The notes beneath the pieces were generated by a model. That model ran no database searches. It was not told where the DNA came from and worked only from the letters and a program-made list of their open reading frames with translations. This document shows, in pieces, positions 44,092 to 55,000 of a DNA stretch of 64,000 nt (the first letter of the stretch is position 1; each line of letters starts with the position of its first letter). This stretch comes from Azorinus chamasolen. Lineage: Eukaryota > Mollusca > Bivalvia > Cardiida > Solecurtidae. The DNA is taken from contig OY755241.1 in NCBI GenBank assembly GCA_963576725.1, positions 26,662,853-26,726,852 of the forward strand, written 5' to 3'. Position numbers and translations under genes: made by a program.

Positions 44092-44328
44092 TTAACCCAT
44101 TACTCCATAAAACATTTTTTTCTTCACTATGAAAGTAGTCATCAGATGAAAATTCCTGAACATAGAACACAGAAAGCATTTTGCAGTATCTTTCCAGTAG
44201 ATAGTTAAAGCAGGTTGATAGTACATTGGAGTTACATTCTGCTTACTGTTAACCCGCTTTAAGTAGTCATATATATCTTTAAACAGGCTATTGGTGTCAT
44301 ATGACCAAGTTATGGGATAATGGGTTAA
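44092..44328. mobile_element. MITE with TTAA target duplication, copy b
   Basis: TTAA at 44,092-44,095 and 44,325-44,328. The ends CCCATTACTCCATAA and TTATGGGATAATGGG are inverted. The inner sequence is related to copy a (AAAGCAGGTTGA, AACCCGCTTTAAG). Confidence 0.75.
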
Positions 44329-44491
44329 TGAGTAGTATTAGAATTCTTTATGTGGTTTCACATTCCATTTAAGAATGATATATTTTTTAAGTAGATAAAA
44401 ATACCTTTGCATTTTAAAAGTGTTTTTTCCTTTACCATAGCAATGTATTGAGATTTATACCTATAACCTGTTAGCAAACAGAGCAGACCTC

Positions 44492-44521
44492 ATCAGATGA
44501 CTTCTATAGAAGTCATCTGAT
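44492..44521. repeat. Perfect 30-bp palindrome
   Basis: ATCAGATGACTTCTA is followed immediately by its exact complement. No spacer. Could be a small foldback remnant or a cruciform site. Confidence 0.85.
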
Positions 44522-45473
44522 TTAGATCTACTCTCATAGATCTCCACCTCATGTACATTACTAACACTATATCAGGTTGTGTGTAAATAGTTAAATTTTG
44601 CTGTATCCATATATTTTGTATCACTGATTATTGTTTATTACCCATTTTGGTCTGGTAATCAATGTAGGAGGGTTTTGTTTTATTTTCACCTTGCTTTAAG
44701 CAGTCACCTGCTCTAAATACCAAATAATTAATACAATAGAGTGGCGGCTATATTACTGTACTAGAATATAGTAAATATTTCTTCAGTGGAGTAATAAAGA
44801 AAGGCATACTGAGTATTTGTAGAGTGAAGGGTAAAAAACAACAACAAAACAAAACAAAAAAAACCCAGGTTTACAATATAATATCATTTTATTCAACATT
44901 TCAAAAGATGGCTTGAGTAATACTATGTCAATTTTCAGCTATTGTATTTAACAGTCAAACCCTTATCAGAATTCCTTCAGTAAGATTGGATCGGGACTGA
45001 CATTTACATAATCTAGTGAGATTGTCTTTATTTGATTTCATCATATAGTTTTATTTACATTATTTTTTCGGCTCTATATGACCATCAGTGTCGATGGGCC
45101 GTAAAACACCATTCATTCATTCTGTATATATTGAGATTAAAGAAAGTCCCTGAAGGTTGGCATGTTAGTATTCAATATTTACATATCCATATAGTACATT
45201 GTCATATCGTTTTGATAATTGTTAATTCAATGCTGACTTAGATCTAAAGACCTGTAAACAGATCTTTTGCTCTCGGAATACATTGTTTGCATACTTTTGT
45301 GCCCTTAGACAGCACTCAGGGAGTACAGTTATTTTCATAGTTATTTTTATAGAGCTAGATTGTCTTAATTTATAATTTTCAAACATAGCAATTATGATGA
45401 CTATTAGTCTGATGTGTGCATGCTTTGTGTTTTTTAATTATAAATAAAAATATGATCTATCTCAGAAGTGTAC
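44522..45473. other. No gene; contains one LINE tail
   Basis: AT-rich intergenic sequence around the LINE tail at 44,989-45,122. No coding region supported. Confidence 0.5.
44989..45122 (+). mobile_element. LINE A 3' tail insertion, about 134 bp
   Basis: Matches the last part of the LINE A 3' UTR from GATCGGGACT to the ATTC tail with a few differences. Severely 5'-truncated copy. Target duplication not clear. Confidence 0.85.
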
Positions 45474-45986
45474 TTACGTTTTGTTTTTCCCATACTGCCT
45501 GGGAGGAGGAGGTATGTCTACCCCAGTGATAATGGGCTCCAAATCCTCATCATCACTAATGTCAGTAGCATCATCATCATCATCATTATTGTTTTCACCG
45601 CTGTCGGTTACATCCTCGAGCGGTGGATGATATTCATTCCCCTGGGCGTTCACATTTAACCGCTCAGCGACATATGGCATATGCCTTCTTCTTTCTTCTC
45701 TAATCTTCCTCTTGTATACTCTCACCCTCCGCCTGGCTCGATCCCTCTCTAGGGTTAGGGCCGTAATATTGGCCCTGTAGACCTCTCTTTCCACTCTGAG
45801 GTCTGAGACTTCAATAGATCTATGCTGTAAATCTAATCTAAGTCTTTTCTCCGTCTCGGTTAGGTCCTCTAAACGGCCCTCGTTTCGAACTAATTGGTGT
45901 TCAATTACTTGGAACATGTGGCTCGTGAAATCCGCAAAAAAATTCATGTTGTTGCTGCTGCTGTTGTAGCTAACTTGTATATCCAT
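45474..45986 (-). CDS. Hypothetical coiled-coil protein with acidic tail
   Basis: A 170-residue ORF from ATG 45,986. Residues about 35-110 are charged and heptad-like (EDLTETEKRLRLDLQHRSIE), predicted coiled coil, followed by a basic RARRRVRVYKRK patch and a run of Asp (NNNDDDDDATDISDDED). It ends at TAA inside a perfect GTAAGT, so it may be spliced further. First gene of the second virus-like cluster. No family recognised. Confidence 0.55.
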   Translation of the reverse strand: MDIQVSYNSSSNNMNFFADFTSHMFQVIEHQLVRNEGRLEDLTETEKRLRLDLQHRSIEVSDLRVEREVYRANITALTLERDRARRRVRVYKRKIREERRRHMPYVAERLNVNAQGNEYHPPLEDVTDSGENNNDDDDDATDISDDEDLEPIITGVDIPPPPRQYGKNKT

Positions 45987-46365
45987 AGGTTGAAATATAC
46001 AGGACTGATAACAACAGCACCTTATATACTTTAACGGAACCTACGCTAGGATGTCGTAGACAATGCTGGCGTAATGTTCCATTAGAAATATTGATGACGT
46101 TGAGTAAAAAGGGTGGCATGTCACGATTTTTTTTCTGGGACTATCTATGTACTCATTTTTTCTCTCTCTCTAGGACTAATATTATACCCGATTTAGGTCA
46201 GCATGGTTCATAATTAATAACATATGACCTTTTGCTTTCCAACTAAGCACGGTTTTCAGTTGAAATATAATATACACCATCATGATATTTTAAGGTGGTG
46301 TCTCTTGCTCATCTTCAGTTTGATACTTAAGTCTGCTGTTTATTATCACTTGTGTAATATCTAAA
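45987..46365. other. No gene recognised
   Basis: Spacer between two minus-strand ORFs. No repeat or RNA gene seen. It probably contains the promoter of the coiled-coil ORF. Confidence 0.4.
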
Positions 46366-46704
46366 CTAAACTAAAATATTGACAATTAATCGTAGAACGG
46401 TAATAAAATCAGAATGAAAATAAAGAGTAGCATTAAATTGCTCCGACGGTATGTGCGACATATTAGACACCGTTTCACACCATTGTTCTAGAATGTTCGT
46501 TTCGCTCACTTCACGCAATATGTCTTCAAAATATAAGTCCACTTGATCTCTGGTTGATAACCGCAAACATGGGTGACTCATTTGAGATAAAAATCCGTGT
46601 TGACAACCGCTACATTGCCGTCGAAATACTCCACTCATCCCATTCATCATTTCTCTGGCATAGATAAAATAAAAACTCGGTGTACGCTCGAAATTTGATT
46701 CCAT
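46366..46704 (-). CDS. Cys/His-rich small protein (same family as 29,573)
   Basis: The first ATG is at 46,704 (MESNFERTPSFYFIY); the open frame extends further upstream. The core RRQCSGCQHGFLSQMSHPC has a likely zinc-binding C-x2-C...H-x-C arrangement, followed by VDLYFEDILREVSETNILEQW. The broken ORFs at 29,573-29,963 have the same layout. This intact copy is about 112 residues. Function unknown; the company of other unassigned minus-strand ORFs suggests a viral module. Confidence 0.6.
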   Translation of the reverse strand: MESNFERTPSFYFIYAREMMNGMSGVFRRQCSGCQHGFLSQMSHPCLRLSTRDQVDLYFEDILREVSETNILEQWCETVSNMSHIPSEQFNATLYFHSDFITVLRLIVNILV

Positions 46705-46838
46705 CACGCTTGGGTATCGACATGTATCGTGTCTCCTCAAGCTTACGACTTCACTTTGAGGAGTTATTCAACAACCCATAGCTTCATATAGGACCTATAT
46801 ATGATTTAAGTACCTTTAGAGAAGTTACGATGACGTCG

Positions 46839-47330
46839 TTACCAATCCTCGTAATCTTTATAAGAATTAGGGTTACATTGAGAACATTTTAGATATGACA
46901 ACTGATTAAAGTGTGTATCGATGCATTCTTGAAACGTACCGCTTAAAAGGCTCATGGGGACATTACTAGATTCGAAACTATCGCGTGCATTTTCGCATGG
47001 TATGGGTTCTGTTTTAAGCAGCGACGGAGATGTCTCGTCTTTGCTGCCATCCCTTAGAAGCACGGATTCAAAATCCCAATTGTTGCCTACAAGACCAAGC
47101 ACGTTTTGCGGAGCCTCCTCATGTTCAGAGGTTGTATCAAAGAGCTGTTGTTTAACGGTCTGAAATAAATCTGGAGATGGAGAGAATTCTGTCGTATCAC
47201 TGCAACCATCTAGAATACTGTCATGGTGATCATGAGAGCATATCTTAAGCGTACTTCCTTGAATTTCGTACGTATCATATTGTTTTTCTGGCGTTTGACA
47301 AGCTGACGGTACTGTATCGGCAGATTTCAA
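46839..47330 (-). CDS. Hypothetical Ser/acidic-rich ORF, likely an exon
   Basis: A 163-codon open stretch whose first codon is TTG, not ATG, so it is probably a 3' exon or the end of a longer gene. It ends LSYLKCSQCNPNSYKDYEDW. No domain recognised. It lies downstream of the ORF at 47,555 on the same strand, which ends near a GTGAGT motif at about 47,582; splicing between the two is possible. Confidence 0.4.
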   Translation of the reverse strand: MKSADTVPSACQTPEKQYDTYEIQGSTLKICSHDHHDSILDGCSDTTEFSPSPDLFQTVKQQLFDTTSEHEEAPQNVLGLVGNNWDFESVLLRDGSKDETSPSLLKTEPIPCENARDSFESSNVPMSLLSGTFQECIDTHFNQLSYLKCSQCNPNSYKDYEDW

Positions 47331-47554
47331 ATCAACAGATGTTGATATCGTGTTACTCCTATCTCCTAACCTTTTACTGTGTTTGTGCTCCTTTGTTTTT
47401 TTAGTTGTCTCTCATGCCTGTCACTACACCAAATGACGGCTGATATTAGACTCTGATGACCAAATATAGCATGTAGCGCAATACAAAGTTTTCAGAGACC
47501 GCCTCTTTTGTAACAATGACATGGTCTTAATTTTCCTCATATTTACAGGTTTTC

Positions 47555-48115
47555 TCATATCGATATTAAGTAGGAAATACTCACGTGACAGTTACAAATA
47601 AAATCAAATATATCCTGACTCAATGTAACATACTTGGATGCGTTAACTATCCTCACTGTTATTCCGTATATAGTTTTTTTTAACACAATCGTAACAGTTT
47701 CATTCACATCACATGTAATGGTCCTTTTGAGAGGTAAGTATTGCACAAATCTAAAATCACCTTCCTGATATAGTAATTTTGCTTTTTCTACGCCAGCTTG
47801 AGTCATGCTTCTCTCGCAAAATTCATTCTGTACACGTATTATACTGCACAGTGTCTCAGTCTGCTTAGTACGGGTGATATTGTTGTCTCGTCGCGAGGCT
47901 CTTGATTTTTTGTCCTCCCTGAATTCTGGGAGAAGATCATGTCGCTGCCGTTTCCTGCTGTCGGTTTTCAGATGGAGCAGATACGCTACCGCTCTGCGGA
48001 TGGTTTTCTGCGTCGTCTTCCAACGGTTCTTGGAGATCTCTCTCCTGCTGGTCCATGGGCACACCCAGATGCTGAAAAATGATTGTAAAATCCTTTTAAA
48101 AACAGGTGACAACAT
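47555..48115 (-). CDS. Hypothetical protein, C-terminal strand-rich domain
   Basis: A 186-codon ORF from ATG 48,115. The N-terminal half is basic. The second half (FRFVQYLPLKRTIT, VTIVLKKTIYGITVRI, NASKYVTLSQDIFDF) alternates strands and a helix and resembles the PC4-like fold suggested for 35,821. The match is weak. A splice donor-like GTGAGT near its end suggests the true protein continues elsewhere. Confidence 0.35.
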   Translation of the reverse strand: MLSPVFKRILQSFFSIWVCPWTSRREISKNRWKTTQKTIRRAVAYLLHLKTDSRKRQRHDLLPEFREDKKSRASRRDNNITRTKQTETLCSIIRVQNEFCERSMTQAGVEKAKLLYQEGDFRFVQYLPLKRTITCDVNETVTIVLKKTIYGITVRIVNASKYVTLSQDIFDFICNCHVSISYLISI

Positions 48116-49167
48116 GATAATTATGAGTACATGACAACACTAAATCATGAGTGTAATAACGTAAAGTCAAATATTTCTACAAACACTTAGCATGAATTGA
48201 AATCAAATTACGACTTACCTCTTCAATTTCGTTTTGGTTGGCAAACGATCGTGCACGAAGCAAACAATCTCTCCTGGGCCTTTAATGAAATGGTTTTACC
48301 CCGGCTCTTGTCATGGGTTCGTGTCTGACTGTCCCAGCATTTCGAGTTGTCATAAATATGAATATATGCAGCCCCACGAATGAATGAATGGTGTTTTACG
48401 GCCCATCGACACTGATGGTCATATAGAGCCGATTAAATAATGTAATAAAACTATATGATGAAATCAAATAAAGACAATCTCACTAGATTATGTAAATGTA
48501 GTCCCGATCAACAGGATTGACATTTCGTAACAGCCAGCTCTCGGCCATAAGCAAACTTTGTCTGAACTTTGAGCAAGAAGCCGTTATTATCGAAAATCGG
48601 TTCCATCATGAACAGTTTAAAGCGATATGAGCAGTATTAACTGCATCGAAGTGTTATACTGCTTTTGTGGTCACTGATTGGTTATCATTCATGCATAACG
48701 AGTTATAACATATAACGCCGATTGGCTGTTTTTATCGTACGATGTAGTCAATGTCTATATTTAGACACAATGACTACGTGACCTGTGCCAGATATGATGA
48801 CAAAGTACATTTTTATGATATATCACCTTTAATTAGTTTTTGAAATTAGTTTTTTTTTATTTATGTCGTCTGTCAAATATAACAGTTGAAATCTATTTTT
48901 AGTATATAGCCTTTGTTCGTCTGACGTCTAAAAGTCTAGGAATGTTTATAGGTGGGTGTTTAATTACAAAATAACACCTGCATTTGATATATGATACAGA
49001 TATGAATAATGAAAATCTATTTTAGTAAAAGACATTGTTCGCCAAGCGTCTCACTATCTGGGTGTGTTTATTTTTCAACATTCCTCGTGTGTTACGCCAC
49101 TCACTTAATGTAACGAAATAATATATATAGTCTCTTCTCTTGCGTCTGTTACGTGTTGTAGACGGAG
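48116..49167. other. No gene; contains a LINE tail
   Basis: Intergenic DNA between divergent virus-like ORFs. No supported coding region besides the LINE tail at 48,378-48,519. Confidence 0.45.
48378..48519 (-). mobile_element. LINE A 3' tail insertion, about 142 bp
   Basis: Reverse complement of the LINE A 3' end, from the ATTC tail back to GATCGGGAC and the following ten bases. Severely truncated copy in the minus orientation. Confidence 0.85.
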
Positions 49168-49509
49168 ATGATCTCTGAAGAGGAAATTCGCAGTTATATT
49201 GATGAATTTACGAGATGGCCAAGGCAGGCCTATTTTGCAGTTGGAATTTCGCATACTACGGAAGATCACAATGAAATATACCATTTTTATTGTTTAAAAG
49301 CTCAGATAGATCTAGCTTATAACAGTGACTGTTTTCCGGAAAATTTACGTAGATTATTATTACGCATCATCAATGCAAACCATACCGTTTCGATTAGACT
49401 AGGCGGTAGTTTTACTTTGTGCTTTCACATGCATTGGAATTATGAGATGAACAGAGCAGTGTTCGACCACTACGTGAACGATATTTCAGGATTCGATAGG
49501 GAGAACTAA
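49168..49509 (+). CDS. Hypothetical 113-residue protein next to Polinton copy 2
   Basis: ATG at 49,168 about 40 bases after TATATATAG, a possible TATA element (49,123-49,131). The protein (MISEEEIRSYIDEFTRWP, then ISHTTEDHNEIYHFYCLKA) has no domain I recognise. It ends about 107 bases left of the Polinton terminus, so it is outside that element. Confidence 0.5.
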   Translation: MISEEEIRSYIDEFTRWPRQAYFAVGISHTTEDHNEIYHFYCLKAQIDLAYNSDCFPENLRRLLLRIINANHTVSIRLGGSFTLCFHMHWNYEMNRAVFDHYVNDISGFDREN

Positions 49510-49645
49510 GTGTTTGTGAAAACAATGCCAACCCGATTTCGACAGCTGTGGGGTGAATCCTGTACAATATATGTTCTGATCGTGAACTATATTTTATTAA
49601 TGAATTGACTGATAAGTAGTGTAAAAACCATACCACAAATAGCCT

Positions 49646-49807
49646 ACGAACCTACAGGTCTGCGGAACCTACCAACCCAGGACTAAAAATAGCTCACCGT
49701 GGAAACCCATATACCTAAAATAGTATGAGTATAAAAATAGTATGGGTTTTCCACGGTGGGCTATTTTTAGTCCTGAGTTGGTAGGTCCCGTAGACCTATA
49801 GGTTCGT
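49646..49807. repeat. Large hairpin beside the Polinton left end
   Basis: Arms of about 70 bp (ACGAACCTACAGGTCT... and its complement ending GGTTCGT) are about 90 percent complementary around a TATACCTAAAATAG centre. It begins about 30 bp inside the terminus, upstream of the integrase. Confidence 0.85.
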
Positions 49808-50017
49808 TGCGGTATATACATAAACAAAGCTAATATCCAATCATAACTAACCTACTTTGAAACCTTAACAGCTACAATAATTATTATATAAATCCTTACA
49901 CCTAAAAGAAATAACTTGAAACCCCAAAGCTAAAATAAGTTCCCATGAAACTTAATCATTCATTTTAATACTTTAAATTTGAAATTTACAAACCAAAATT
50001 CTCAGTAGTTGTTAAGT

Positions 50018-51154
50018 ATGCCAATGATGATGGACGATAAGAAAAAGGCAGAAAAATTGCAGCAGTATTATTATCACAGTAAAAATCCTGCTGCATTTGC
50101 TGGACCTCAAAAGCTGTTCCATGTGATGAACAAGAGATACCCCAGGCAGATATCACTACAATTCATTAAATCATGGCTAAATAACCAAGATGCGTATTCC
50201 CTCCAGAAGCAAAACCGACATCGTTATAGAAAAGCTCAAGTGAGAGTTACACGGATTAATGAACAATGGGATATTGACTTAATGTCCATGACCAATCTAA
50301 CCAAAGATAATGATGGCATACAGTATTTACTATTCATGATCGATATCTTATCCAGGAAGTTGTGGATCAAACCTCTAATCAACAAGACAGCCAAATCTGT
50401 GTTAAAGGCTGTGAAAGAGGTTTTATTAGTGGTGAAACCAGAGAAGATTCGAAGTGATAAAGGCTCAGAATTCGCTAATCGATGGTTTAGAATTTTTATG
50501 AAGGAAAAAGATATTTTCTTTTTCACAACTCAAAATCATGCAAAAGCCAACTATGTAGAACGTGTTCAACGCACCATAAAAACGGCTTTATATAGGATGA
50601 TGAGGCATCAACGTACCTATCGTTACATTGATCAGCTGCAAGACATTGTTGCTAATTATAATGCCACACCACATCGCAGTTTAGGTTATATAACACCTAA
50701 TGATGTCACCAAAGCAAATGAAGCTGATGTTTGGGCCCACATTTACCTAAAAAAACCTAAGCATGTAAGAAAAGGAAAGCCCACTTTCCTGTTTAAAGCA
50801 GGAGACCTCGTGAGAATTAGCTTCACTAAACAGCCCTTTCGAAGAGCTTATCAAGAGCAGTACACAACAGAAGTATTTAAGGTAGCCAGTCGACTACTTA
50901 AACAAGGCATTCCTATGTACAAGTTGAAAGACCTAAAAGGTTTAGAAATTACTGGAAACTTTTATGCAGCTGAACTTCAAAAAGTGAATAAAGATCAAAA
51001 CAGTCTCTGGTTCATCGAACAAATTTTTAAAACTAGAAGACGACAAAAGAAAGTACAATACTTTGTGAAATGGAGTGGATTTTCAGATGATTATAATAGC
51101 TGGGTGGATGAAAGTGAAATTAAAGATACTGCAACAGCCAACAAGAGCAAATGA
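50018..51154 (+). CDS. Polinton integrase with C-terminal chromodomain
   Basis: Intact 378-residue retroviral-type integrase, starting at ATG 50,018 (three more in-frame ATGs follow within 12 bases). It joins the element's DNA to the host genome. Catalytic residues are D85 or D87 in WDIDLMSM, D147 in RSDKGSEF and E181 in NYVERVQRTIK, with normal D-D and D-E spacing. A central PHRSLG motif follows. The last 45 residues (FIEQIFKTRRRQKKVQYFVK, then NSWVDE) form a chromodomain, which may recognise methylated histone. The stop codon overlaps the next ATG (ATGA). Confidence 0.95.
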   Translation: MPMMMDDKKKAEKLQQYYYHSKNPAAFAGPQKLFHVMNKRYPRQISLQFIKSWLNNQDAYSLQKQNRHRYRKAQVRVTRINEQWDIDLMSMTNLTKDNDGIQYLLFMIDILSRKLWIKPLINKTAKSVLKAVKEVLLVVKPEKIRSDKGSEFANRWFRIFMKEKDIFFFTTQNHAKANYVERVQRTIKTALYRMMRHQRTYRYIDQLQDIVANYNATPHRSLGYITPNDVTKANEADVWAHIYLKKPKHVRKGKPTFLFKAGDLVRISFTKQPFRRAYQEQYTTEVFKVASRLLKQGIPMYKLKDLKGLEITGNFYAAELQKVNKDQNSLWFIEQIFKTRRRQKKVQYFVKWSGFSDDYNSWVDESEIKDTATANKSK

Positions 51155-51609
51155 TGGATCGGTACCTATACATTAAAAGTGATGAAAGTGATCAGTTCTT
51201 TTCTAACAATCGAGTGACCAAGTTTAAGGTACATTTACACCTACCTCTTACCTTGCATGGACATTGGAAAATAGGACTGGTAGAATTTCATGCTGAAGTA
51301 TCAAGACGTACTGGAACACGTAAGAATGTGAATGAAACTGTGTATGTGTATTGTGATTTATGTAAAGGGAGTATCCTCTGCGGTAGTGAACAGCCACTGC
51401 TGAGACGTATCACAAGCAATACAAAAAATGGTTGGAATTATAATTTTGATAATGTGATTTATCTTCCTGTTAAAAAGAAGGAACTGATTGAATTTGAAGT
51501 GTACATAAAAGCTGAAGACGGAACCTTTCCCTCATTTCTACAATCGCCGTTATACCTAACACTTCATCTGAAACCTTATCCATTCTTTAGTGACTATGAA
51601 TCCGTCTAG
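51151..51609 (+). CDS. Polinton penton-like minor capsid protein (single jelly-roll)
   Basis: A 152-residue protein of alternating strands (KFKVHLHLPLTLHGHWKIGL, VYVYCDLCKGS, VIYLPVKKKELIEFEVYIK) ending in SDYESV. Size, strand pattern and position between integrase and capsid genes fit the minor jelly-roll capsid protein of Polintons, thought to sit at virion vertices. The start overlaps the integrase stop, and its end overlaps the next gene by 15 bases, as in copy 1. Confidence 0.75.
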   Translation: MMDRYLYIKSDESDQFFSNNRVTKFKVHLHLPLTLHGHWKIGLVEFHAEVSRRTGTRKNVNETVYVYCDLCKGSILCGSEQPLLRRITSNTKNGWNYNFDNVIYLPVKKKELIEFEVYIKAEDGTFPSFLQSPLYLTLHLKPYPFFSDYESV

Positions 51610-52037
51610 ACTGTATGTGCCTAATCCACAAAAGTGGGTCAACTTTTTTGAAAAAGTTGCAAAAGGAGAAATAACACTTGAACAACGCGGTGGGGGGGAG
51701 AAGCCAACAAGTAATCACAGTTGGCCAACATAGGTATAAAGAAGCATCCACTCCTGAGTTACCAGTCAAAGCGGTTACACCAGCAGAGCAGACAGTTCAA
51801 CAAGCCAGAAGTGAACTAATACGGGAAAATATAAAACCCTCATCAGTTGTAGAGGAAGTTCATAAACCCATGCGTCGTCAAAGGAAGAGAATCTCTCATA
51901 AAGGCGGTAAAATAAAGAAAATCAAGCAAAAAGGCAAAGGAACGCACAAGATTAGAAAACTTAAACAGAGAAAAAAGAACAAACGGAGGACAAGGAAAGG
52001 TGTGTCTAAAGTCTCCAAAGACATTTTCAGTTTCTAA
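51595..52037 (+). pseudogene. Polinton basic protein, frameshift in a G7 run
   Basis: Starts MNPSRLYVPNPQKWV at 51,595. The frame breaks at the G7 homopolymer 51,692-51,698. Downstream the expected frame continues through TPELPVKAVTPAEQTVQQA to a Lys/Arg-rich tail (RRQRKRISHKGGKIKKIKQK) and DIFSF. The conserved start and tail are the same as in copy 1. Probably a DNA-condensing or minor structural protein (inference from charge). The homopolymer indel could be an assembly or sequencing error. Confidence 0.75.
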
Positions 52038-52039
52038 TT

Positions 52040-55000
52040 ATGTCTGTGTTCAATGCAAAAAGCTTTCATGAGGGACTTGTTTCCGAACTGAGTTTGTTTG
52101 ATTTACCTCCAACTCAAACCAGTGTGTCTGATGTCTACTTCGAAGAAATTCGTCCGCTTTCTCAAGTGACTGGAGACAGCCCCATAGAGTTTAAGATTAG
52201 CGGTCAAAATAGTATGGATTATTTGGATTTGAAAAATTCTCAACTATATGTAAAACTCAGGGTGATAAAAGCCGACGGAAGTGATATTGCCAACTTGTTT
52301 CTACAAAGTTTATTCTCCACCACAGAAGTGACCTTACAAAACAAGGCTACGATCACACGCAACTACAATCCATACAGAGCCATTATTCAGACCCTCTTAA
52401 AGTATGGAGACAATGCACAGCACTCACAACTAGACACACAACTCTTTTATTTAGATGATGCTGATAAACCGGACGATGCTAATCCCGGTGGAGCAAATTC
52501 TGGCTTATATGAAAGGGGCAAACTCATCAACGGGTCGAAAATACTAGACATGCAAGGTCCTATCTTTCACGATATGTTCTCTGTGAATCGATACCTGATG
52601 AACTCTACCGACGTCAAGCTAAAGTTATATCAAAGCTCACTCAACTTTTGCTTACTTTCGACAGAAGCTGACCCAAGTTACAAGATCGAAATAATGGACA
52701 TATATCTGCTAGCTAGAAAAATTAAAGTGAATCCAGCCGTGATCTATGGTCATAATGAAATATTGAAGACTACAAATTCTAAATATCCATTCACACGCCA
52801 AGAATGTCGTGTAAAAAGTATTGCCACCGGAAGCACATCATTTCACTGGGACAACATTTTTCAAGGTCAGAAACCAATCAAAATCGTAATAGGTTTTGTA
52901 AAGTCAAAAGCCGTCTCTGGAACATTCAACACCAACCCCTTCTACTTTGAAAATTGTGGAATCACCAACATTGGCCTATATGCTGATGGTCTACCCGTTG
53001 GAGGTACACCATTGACCTTAAATTTTGATACGGCAGCAGGTACTTCTGTGATGAGAGCCTATACTAAATTACTGGTAAACACAGGCAAATGGCAAGATGA
53101 TGCGGGAAGTTTACTAAATCGAAACCGCTTCATTAATGGAAGTACTCTTTTCCTATTTCAACTCGAGCCACAATTCTTCGATCATGGTGACTATTTACCT
53201 TTGATAAAGACTGGTCAGATTCGCCTCAACGTACAGTTTAAAACCGGATTAGCAGGTGAGAACTTCATGAATATGACGTTGATAATTCTATTATTTAGTA
53301 CCCCCTGCTGGCGGGGGTTAGAATTCGCCAGCTGCATCTCCTGCAGAGGGGTAAGATCTCCCCGAATAGGAGCAACCTGTTTGCCGTGGGTTGCGACTCG
53401 AATCGTCCAGGTGATGGGATCCTGGTAGTTGAGCAAAAGAGCGTCTCTGAGCGTATGACCTCTGATGCAACACACTGCTTTGGCCCTTAACCTGGGCGCA
53501 GACGAGCGGTCAGGCCTGGCCCAGTCTGATCAATCGGCTTACCATGTCTTGCCCAATGATACTTCATATCTTGAGAGTTCGTCATTTCTCTATTAAATGA
53601 CTTATTTTCTCCATTTTAATACATTTCATTAGTTTTGCTAATATTAACTATATGCTGAAGTGTCTTTGAAGGCGGTGGTTTAGGGCTAATCAGGTAGATT
53701 TTGTGTATGGTTGACCAGCGATTCCTGCGTCGATTAACCTATTGGCCAGAAGGTGTTCTATTTAGCGGTAGCGCATTGGAGGTACGGCGTTGGCTTGACT
53801 TTGCTATTTATCTGAGTATATCACCCATGTATCCCCGGTGTCTTTCGCTGGAGATATCCCGAAGGCATCCCCTTGTTGGGCTCCGAGGTGGGTGGGGAGC
53901 ATGGGTGATGAACTATAATTAAGCGCTATGGCAACCCCCGCCAAAAAACGCTCAAATTCTAATACCAATACTTTCAAAAGATCACGGAAGGACTCTGAGT
54001 CATCAGAGTCTGACCGTGAAAATACTAATCAAGCTCAAACGATCAATTATTGGCCAAGATTCTTGGTAATTTGTCCAGTAAATGATGAACAATCTTTGGC
54101 AAAGTTGTCTCCCTTCGCTGTTGCGAAAGCACTGCAGGGACTGGCAGGTGAGCCAAAAGATATAAAAGTTTTACGGTCAGGAAAGATTCTGGTGGAATGT
54201 GCAAAGAAGCAACAATCTGACAACTTACTTAAAAGTAAAACGTTTGCTGGTATTTCGATACAAGTGTCTCCTCATCAGTCCTTGAATTTCTGCAAAGGAG
54301 TTGTGCGAAGCCGTGATCTTCAGCACACCAATGAGGAAGAAATGCTAGCAGAACTTAACAATCAGAATGTTACGGAAGTTAAACGTATCAAGTTTGTTAG
54401 AGACGGTAGAGAAATAGTGACCAATACTTTCATTCTGAAGTTTAACGTCCCGTTCGTTCCACCGAGAATCAAATGTGGCTACTTAAGCCTCGACGTTGAC
54501 CCTTTCATTCCAAATCATCTTCGGTGTTTTAACTGTCAGAGGTTTGGACATCATAAGGACAAATGTACCAAGAAGTCAATATGTGCCCGTTGTGGTCAGG
54601 AAGATCATGATTCCTCGACCTGTGAAAACCCTGTGCAGTGTTTTAACTGCAAAGGGGATCACTTTGTTTACTCGAAAGAGTGTGCAAAGTGGAAGCAGGA
54701 AAAGGAAATCCAGAGAATTCGTGTTCTACAGAATGTGTCATTTCCTGAAGCCCGTAACATTGTGGAAGCTTCAAAACCTTCCACAGTTGCGGGCTCATCT
54801 TATGCAGATAAGGTGAAGGAAAATACATGTAAAATTCAAACTAGAAACGCTGAAACTCAGACAATTATCACCTGGCCACACGGTGCGCCAAATTACAAAA
54901 GCATTTCTGACTCTGTCGTCTCTGGCAAGTCTGACATGGCATGTCAGGCGACTCAGAGATCACCTCAAAGTCAGAAGAACTCAAACTCCACCCAGAGTCA

